Part shown: piece by piece, positions 40,044 through 44,075 of the stretch
How the letters are laid out: each line of letters starts with the position of its first letter
How positions within the stretch are numbered: the first letter of the stretch is position 1
Assembly (NCBI GenBank): GCA_023228645.1
Contig: JALOAT010000034.1
Location: forward strand, 1 to 44,075
Direction: 5' to 3'
DNA: 44,075 nt
From: Gammaproteobacteria bacterium
GTDB lineage: Bacteria > Pseudomonadota > Gammaproteobacteria > Thiohalomonadales > Thiohalomonadaceae
The notes under the pieces: model-generated
Seen by the model: the letters and a program-made list of their open reading frames with translations, nothing else
Databases searched by the model: none
Told to the model about the DNA's origin: nothing
Program-made: the position numbers and the translations under genes

Positions 40044-41345
40044 ATGACTGCTCCAATCGCAACCAGCCAGACCATTCTGGTCGTCGGCGGCGGCATAGCC
40101 GGGATGACGGCGGCTCTTGAGGCCGCCGAGTGCGGCAAACAGGTCATTCTGGTTGAGAAAAACCCCGCGCTCGGCGGGCGTACCGCCCAGCTGTACCGCT
40201 ATTTCCCCAAGATGTGCCATCCGACCTGCGGGTTGGAGATCAACCTGCGGCGCATCAAGGGCAATCCGAACGTGCGGGTGATGACCATGGCCGAGGTCAC
40301 CGCCGTCAGCGGCACACGGGGCGACTACGCAGTCAGCCTGCGCATCGCCCCGCGCTACGTGAACGAGAACTGCACAGGCTGCGGCGACTGCGGCAAGGCC
40401 GTCACGGCAGAGATCCCCAACCCGTTCAACTACGGGATGGACACGATCAAGGCCGCCTACCTGCCGCACACCATGGCCTATCCCCAGCGTTACGTCATCG
40501 ATCCGTCCATCGTCGGCACCCCGGAAGGCGAGAAGGCCAAGGCGGCGTGCAAGGTCGGCGCGGTCGATCTGGACATGCAGCCGCGCGAGGTGCAGCTCAA
40601 GGTGGGAAGCGTGGTGTGGGCCACCGGTTGGCGTCCCTACGATGCGGCCAAGATCCAGCCCTACGGCTATGACCGTTTCGACAACGTCATCACCAGCGTG
40701 GAATTCGAGCGCCTGGCCGACCCGCACGGCCCCACCGGCGGCAAGATCCTGCGTCCGTCCGACGGCAAGGAGGCGAAGAATGTCGCCTTCATCCAGTGCG
40801 CCGGCTCGCGTGACGAGAACCACCTGCGCCACTGCTCGCGCATCTGCTGCATGGCCTCGCTCAAGCAGACCCAGTACGTGCACGAGGCCTTCGGCGACGA
40901 CGCCAGTTCCACGGTGTATTACATCGACATCCGCGCCATCGACCGCTTCGAGGACTTCTACAAGATGGTCCAGGCGGACAAGACCGTGCGCTTCGTGAAG
41001 TCCAAGGTGGCCCGCATCGCGCTGAACGAGCAGAACGGCAACCCCGTGCTGCACGGCGTGGACACCGAGGGCTACCACCGTTACGCCACCGAGCACGATT
41101 TGGTGGTGCTGGCCGTGGGCATGGAGCCGGAGGTCAAGGGCGTCGCACTGCCCGATGACATCATCCTCGACTCCTCCAGCTTCATCGAAGGCTCCAAGGA
41201 TGGCGGCATGTTCGGCGCCGGCAGCGCCGCGAGCCCGCTGGACGTGAACCGGGCGGCGCAGAGCGCCACGGCCGCGAGCCTCAAGGCCATCCAGGTGATC
41301 CACAAGACCGCTGCGGCGGAAAAGTCTTCGAAAGAGGTGGCGTAA
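40044..41345 (+). CDS. qmoA: Quinone-interacting oxidoreductase subunit QmoA
   Basis: QmoA is an HdrA-like flavoprotein of the QmoABC complex that links APS reductase to the quinone pool. The 433-aa protein has an N-terminal FAD motif VVGGGIAGMTAALEA (about 12-26), the HdrA-type CHPTCGLEINLRR, an Fe-S segment CTGCGDC, and IQCAGSRDENHLRHCSRICC (about residue 250), which is conserved in HdrA and Qmo proteins. The start at 40044 follows GGAGG by four bases. An in-frame ATG at 39984 has no such site. qmoB follows after 2 nt. In a sulfur oxidiser the complex should accept electrons from sulfite-consuming AprBA. Confidence 0.92.
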   Translation: MTAPIATSQTILVVGGGIAGMTAALEAAECGKQVILVEKNPALGGRTAQLYRYFPKMCHPTCGLEINLRRIKGNPNVRVMTMAEVTAVSGTRGDYAVSLRIAPRYVNENCTGCGDCGKAVTAEIPNPFNYGMDTIKAAYLPHTMAYPQRYVIDPSIVGTPEGEKAKAACKVGAVDLDMQPREVQLKVGSVVWATGWRPYDAAKIQPYGYDRFDNVITSVEFERLADPHGPTGGKILRPSDGKEAKNVAFIQCAGSRDENHLRHCSRICCMASLKQTQYVHEAFGDDASSTVYYIDIRAIDRFEDFYKMVQADKTVRFVKSKVARIALNEQNGNPVLHGVDTEGYHRYATEHDLVVLAVGMEPEVKGVALPDDIILDSSSFIEGSKDGGMFGAGSAASPLDVNRAAQSATAASLKAIQVIHKTAAAEKSSKEVA

Positions 41346-41347
41346 TC

Positions 41348-43588
41348 ATGTCGGAGAACAAATTCGCAGCGTACATCTGTTCCGGCTGCGGCATCGGCGA
41401 CGTGCTGGACGTGCCGGCACTGGAAAAGATCGCGCAAAAGGAAGGCAAGATGGCCGTGGTCAAGAGCCATCCCTTCCTGTGCAACGAGGAAGGCGTGCAG
41501 ATGATCCGTGACGACATCGCCAACGATGGCGTCACCCATCTGTGCATCGCCGGCTGTTCGCGACGCGCCAAGGCCGAGGCCTTCAGCTTCCCCGATGCCG
41601 CCGTGTCCCGCGCCAACCTGCGCGAGGGCGTGCTGTGGGTGGTGGCCGAAGGCAGCGACCACGACGAAGTGCGCCAGGAGATGGCCGAGGACTACGTGCG
41701 CATGGGCTGCGCCGAGGTCAAGAAAATGAAGCTGCCCGCCGGCAATCCCGCCCGTGCCGAGAACAAGCGCGTGCTGGTGGTGGGCGGCGGCATCTCTGGC
41801 ATGACCGCGGCGCTGTCGGCGGCGGATGCAGGCTACCCTGTGGTGCTGGTGGAAAAAACCGGCCAGCTGGGCGGCTTCGCAGCCAACCTGCACAAGCGCG
41901 TGCCGTTCGCCTCGCCCTATGCCGATCCGCAACCCACCGGTGTGGAAGACATGGCGGCGAAGGTTTCCGCTCACCCGAAGATCACCGTGCACCTGAACGC
42001 CACACTGGCGGAGACCGCCGGTGCGCCGGGCCGCTTCAACGTCAAGGTGGCCCAGGAGAGCGGTTCGGTCATCGAAGAGGCCGTGGGCGCCATCGTGCAG
42101 GCCACCGGCTTCACCCCCTACGACATCAACAAGCTACCCGAGCTGGGCGGCGGCCAGGCCAACGTGGTGGACCAGGCCGGCCTTGAGGCCCTCGCCCAGG
42201 CGGCCAACGGCGGCGCCATCAAGCGCGCCGACGGCAAGGAAGTGAAATCGGTGGTGTTCGTGCAGTGCGCCGGCCAGCGTGACGAAAGTGGCCAGCACCT
42301 GCCCTACTGCTCGGGCCACTGCTGCGCCACCAGCATCAAGCAGGCCATGTACTTCAAGGACGCCAATCCCGATGTGGACACGGTGGTCATGTACCAGGAC
42401 CTGCGCGTGCCGGGGATGGGCGAGGACTTCTACCGCAGTGCGCAGCAGAAGGGCGTGATCTTCACCAAGGGCAAAGCTGCCAAGGTCAGCGGCGGCGACA
42501 GCTGCACGGTGGATTTCAAGGACCTGATCCTCGACGAGGACACCCAGGCGGTCGCGGACCTGGTGGTGCTCGCCACCGGCCAGGTGCCCAATGCGGGTGT
42601 GAACCTGGACGAATGGACCGAGGTGAACACCAAAGCCGAGGGCGGCGACGAGGAAGCCAAGGCCAAGCGTGACGAACTGCGCACCGTATCGGTGCTCAAG
42701 CTGGACTACCGCCAGGGCCCCGACGTCCCGCAGTTCAAGCACGGCTTCAACGATTCGCACTTCATCTGCTTCCCCTATGAGACCCGCCGTACCGGCATCT
42801 ACACCGCCGGCCCCGTGCGCCGTCCCATGGACATGCACCAGGCCATGGAAGACGCCGCCGGCGCCGCCATGAAGGCCATCCAGGCTACGGAAAACGCTGC
42901 GCGGGGCCGTGCCGCCCATCCGCGCGCCTGGGACCTGTCCTTCCCCAGCGCACGCCTGGAAGGCTGCACCCAGTGCAAGCGCTGCACGGTGGAATGCCCG
43001 TTCGGCGCCATCGACGAAGACGAGAAGCGCTTCCCGGTGTTCAACGAGTCGCGCTGCCGCCGCTGCGGCACCTGCATGGGCGCCTGCCCGGTGCGCGTGA
43101 TCTCCTTCGAGAACTACTCAGTGGACACGGTAGGCAGCCAGATCAAGGCGGTGAACATCCCCGATGAATTCGAGGAAAAGCCGCGCATCCTGATCCTGGC
43201 CTGCGAGAACGACGCCTATCCCGCCCTCGATATGGCGGGTTTGCAGCGCCACGTCTATTCAGCATTTGTACGTGCCATCCCCGTGCGTTGCCTGGGTTCG
43301 GTGAACACCATCTGGATCACCGACGCCCTCAACTCCGGCTATGACGGCATCATGATGATGGGCTGCAAGAAGGGTGACGACTACCAGTGTCACTTCGTGA
43401 AGGGCTCCGAGATGGCGTATTACCGCATGAGCAAGATCGACGACACCATGAAACAGATGGGTTTGGAGACCGAGCGCGTGACCAGTCTCGAGGTCGCCAT
43501 CACCGACAACGCCCGGGTGGCAACGCTCATCGATGAGTACGTGGAACAGCTCAACGCCCTCGGCCCGTCGCCGATGAAGGGCTTCTAA
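41348..43588 (+). CDS. qmoB: Quinone-interacting oxidoreductase subunit QmoB
   Basis: This 746-aa fusion has an HdrA-like region and an MvhD-like C-terminus, as in QmoB. The N-terminal segment starts with YICSGCGIGDVLDVP. The FAD motif VVGGGISGMTAALSAADAG is near residues 141-159, and VVFVQCAGQRDESGQHLPYC is the HdrA-type Cys block. Two ferredoxin clusters follow (CTQCKRCTVECPFG and CRRCGTCMGACPVR, about 540-582). The MvhD-type domain then has ILACENDAYPALD, VRCLGS and MMMGCKKGDDYQCHFVKG. The start lies 2 nt after the qmoA stop, and qmoC follows after a 90-nt spacer with a strong hairpin. Confidence 0.93.
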   Translation: MSENKFAAYICSGCGIGDVLDVPALEKIAQKEGKMAVVKSHPFLCNEEGVQMIRDDIANDGVTHLCIAGCSRRAKAEAFSFPDAAVSRANLREGVLWVVAEGSDHDEVRQEMAEDYVRMGCAEVKKMKLPAGNPARAENKRVLVVGGGISGMTAALSAADAGYPVVLVEKTGQLGGFAANLHKRVPFASPYADPQPTGVEDMAAKVSAHPKITVHLNATLAETAGAPGRFNVKVAQESGSVIEEAVGAIVQATGFTPYDINKLPELGGGQANVVDQAGLEALAQAANGGAIKRADGKEVKSVVFVQCAGQRDESGQHLPYCSGHCCATSIKQAMYFKDANPDVDTVVMYQDLRVPGMGEDFYRSAQQKGVIFTKGKAAKVSGGDSCTVDFKDLILDEDTQAVADLVVLATGQVPNAGVNLDEWTEVNTKAEGGDEEAKAKRDELRTVSVLKLDYRQGPDVPQFKHGFNDSHFICFPYETRRTGIYTAGPVRRPMDMHQAMEDAAGAAMKAIQATENAARGRAAHPRAWDLSFPSARLEGCTQCKRCTVECPFGAIDEDEKRFPVFNESRCRRCGTCMGACPVRVISFENYSVDTVGSQIKAVNIPDEFEEKPRILILACENDAYPALDMAGLQRHVYSAFVRAIPVRCLGSVNTIWITDALNSGYDGIMMMGCKKGDDYQCHFVKGSEMAYYRMSKIDDTMKQMGLETERVTSLEVAITDNARVATLIDEYVEQLNALGPSPMKGF

Positions 43589-43625
43589 GCATGGCGAACG
43601 CGGGAGCCCGGCTTCCGCTTGTCAC

Positions 43626-43649
43626 GGCGCGGGGTCGCCCCCCCGCGCC
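43626..43649 (+). other. Hairpin in the qmoB-qmoC spacer
   Basis: GGCGCGGGG-TCGCCC-CCCCGCGCC is a perfect 9-bp GC stem with no T-run, between two cotranscribed genes. It could protect the qmoAB message or slow read-through into qmoC. Confidence 0.5.
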
Positions 43650-43678
43650 CCAGGTTTCGATCGAGGAGAATCGTCCCG

Positions 43679-44075
43679 ATGAGTGAAGCAAACAGTCTGG
43701 CCGTGGCGCGCTACAAGAACAACTTCCTTCGGGAAGTGGAAGACCGCGTCGAGGAAGGCCAATGGGTCAAGATGTGCATGCAGTGCGGCGTGTGCGCGGG
43801 CTCCTGCCCGCTCGGCCCGCACTGGGAGCACTCGCCCCAGAAGATCTTCATGATGATCCGCGCCGGCAAGCGCGAGGATGTGCTGAAGTCCGACTCCATG
43901 TGGATGTGCACCTCCTGCTACAACTGCATCGTGCGCTGTCCGCGCAAACTGCCTATCACCCACATCATGCACGGGCTTGCCAACTACGCGCATCGGCTTG
44001 GCCTTGCACCGAAAGGCCAACCCACGCGCGCCATCGCGCGCCTGTTCTGGAACAACCTGGCGAAAACCGGCCGCG
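43679..44075 (+). CDS. qmoC: Quinone-interacting oxidoreductase subunit QmoC (partial, 5' end)
   Basis: Only the first 132 codons are present; the frame is open at the window end. The start ATG at 43679 follows GAGGAG by about 10 nt. The visible part is the HdrC-like domain with two [4Fe-4S] motifs, CMQCGVCAGSCPLG (residues 33-46) and CTSCYNCIVRCPRK (about 77-90). In complete QmoC a cytochrome b-type HdrE-like membrane domain follows and reacts with quinone. Gene order qmoA-B-C confirms the call. Confidence 0.9.
   Translation, partial: MSEANSLAVARYKNNFLREVEDRVEEGQWVKMCMQCGVCAGSCPLGPHWEHSPQKIFMMIRAGKREDVLKSDSMWMCTSCYNCIVRCPRKLPITHIMHGLANYAHRLGLAPKGQPTRAIARLFWNNLAKTGR

Overview
The window is high-GC DNA that looks like a gammaproteobacterial chemolithotrophic sulfur oxidiser. 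The evidence is the combination of sat-aprBA, soeABC and qmoABC with ubiquinone genes (ubiC), an MSHA-type pilus assembly block and a PPi-dependent phosphofructokinase. The genus cannot be fixed from the sequence alone. A relative of Thiohalobacter, Sulfurivermis or other Chromatiales-like sulfur oxidisers is a reasonable guess.

Layout. 1-3.8 kb: recG, ubiC and a UbiA-fold membrane protein that has lost both Asp-rich catalytic motifs. 3.8-10.3 kb: an overlapping MSHA assembly operon (mshI, a PilN-like gene, mshJ, K, L, M, N) behind a CRP-like palindrome, with no motor, platform or pilin genes following. 10.4-15.8 kb: comF divergent from the biotin genes bioB-F-H-C-D (no bioA). 15.8-20 kb, minus strand: an HDOD protein, moaA, PPi-PFK and adk. 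20.3-25.6 kb: an unrecognised 396-aa protein, then sat, aprB and aprA, closed by a strong terminator. 26-31 kb: a YkgJ-type metal-cluster protein, a MoxR-AAA/VWA chaperone pair of the CbbQ-CbbO/NorQ-NorD type, a decayed iorA tail and an intact iorB. 31.2-33.6 kb: a 150-aa protein resembling half of sulfur oxygenase reductase, a secreted protein with eight EF-hand loops, and a retropepsin-like periplasmic protein. 33.9-38.6 kb, minus strand: soeCBA. 38.7-39.7 kb: a small unrecognised protein and a YfcE-type phosphoesterase. 40-44 kb: qmoA, qmoB and the start of qmoC, cut by the window end.

How it works together. Sulfite can be oxidised directly by SoeABC, which delivers electrons to quinone. 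It can also go via APS: AprBA makes APS from sulfite and AMP, QmoABC takes the electrons to quinone, and Sat turns APS and PPi into ATP and sulfate. Both routes lie within about 22 kb. The AAA/VWA pair, the SOR-like protein, the 132-aa protein and the 396-aa protein are accessory candidates by location.

Two repeat systems punctuate the intergenic regions. One is REP-like GTGGGAGCGAGC hairpins. The other is long inverted pairs of CACGGGG/ACAGAG/CGCGGAG arms, which sometimes enclose REP sequences. Alignments to named proteins are from memory, since no searches could be run.
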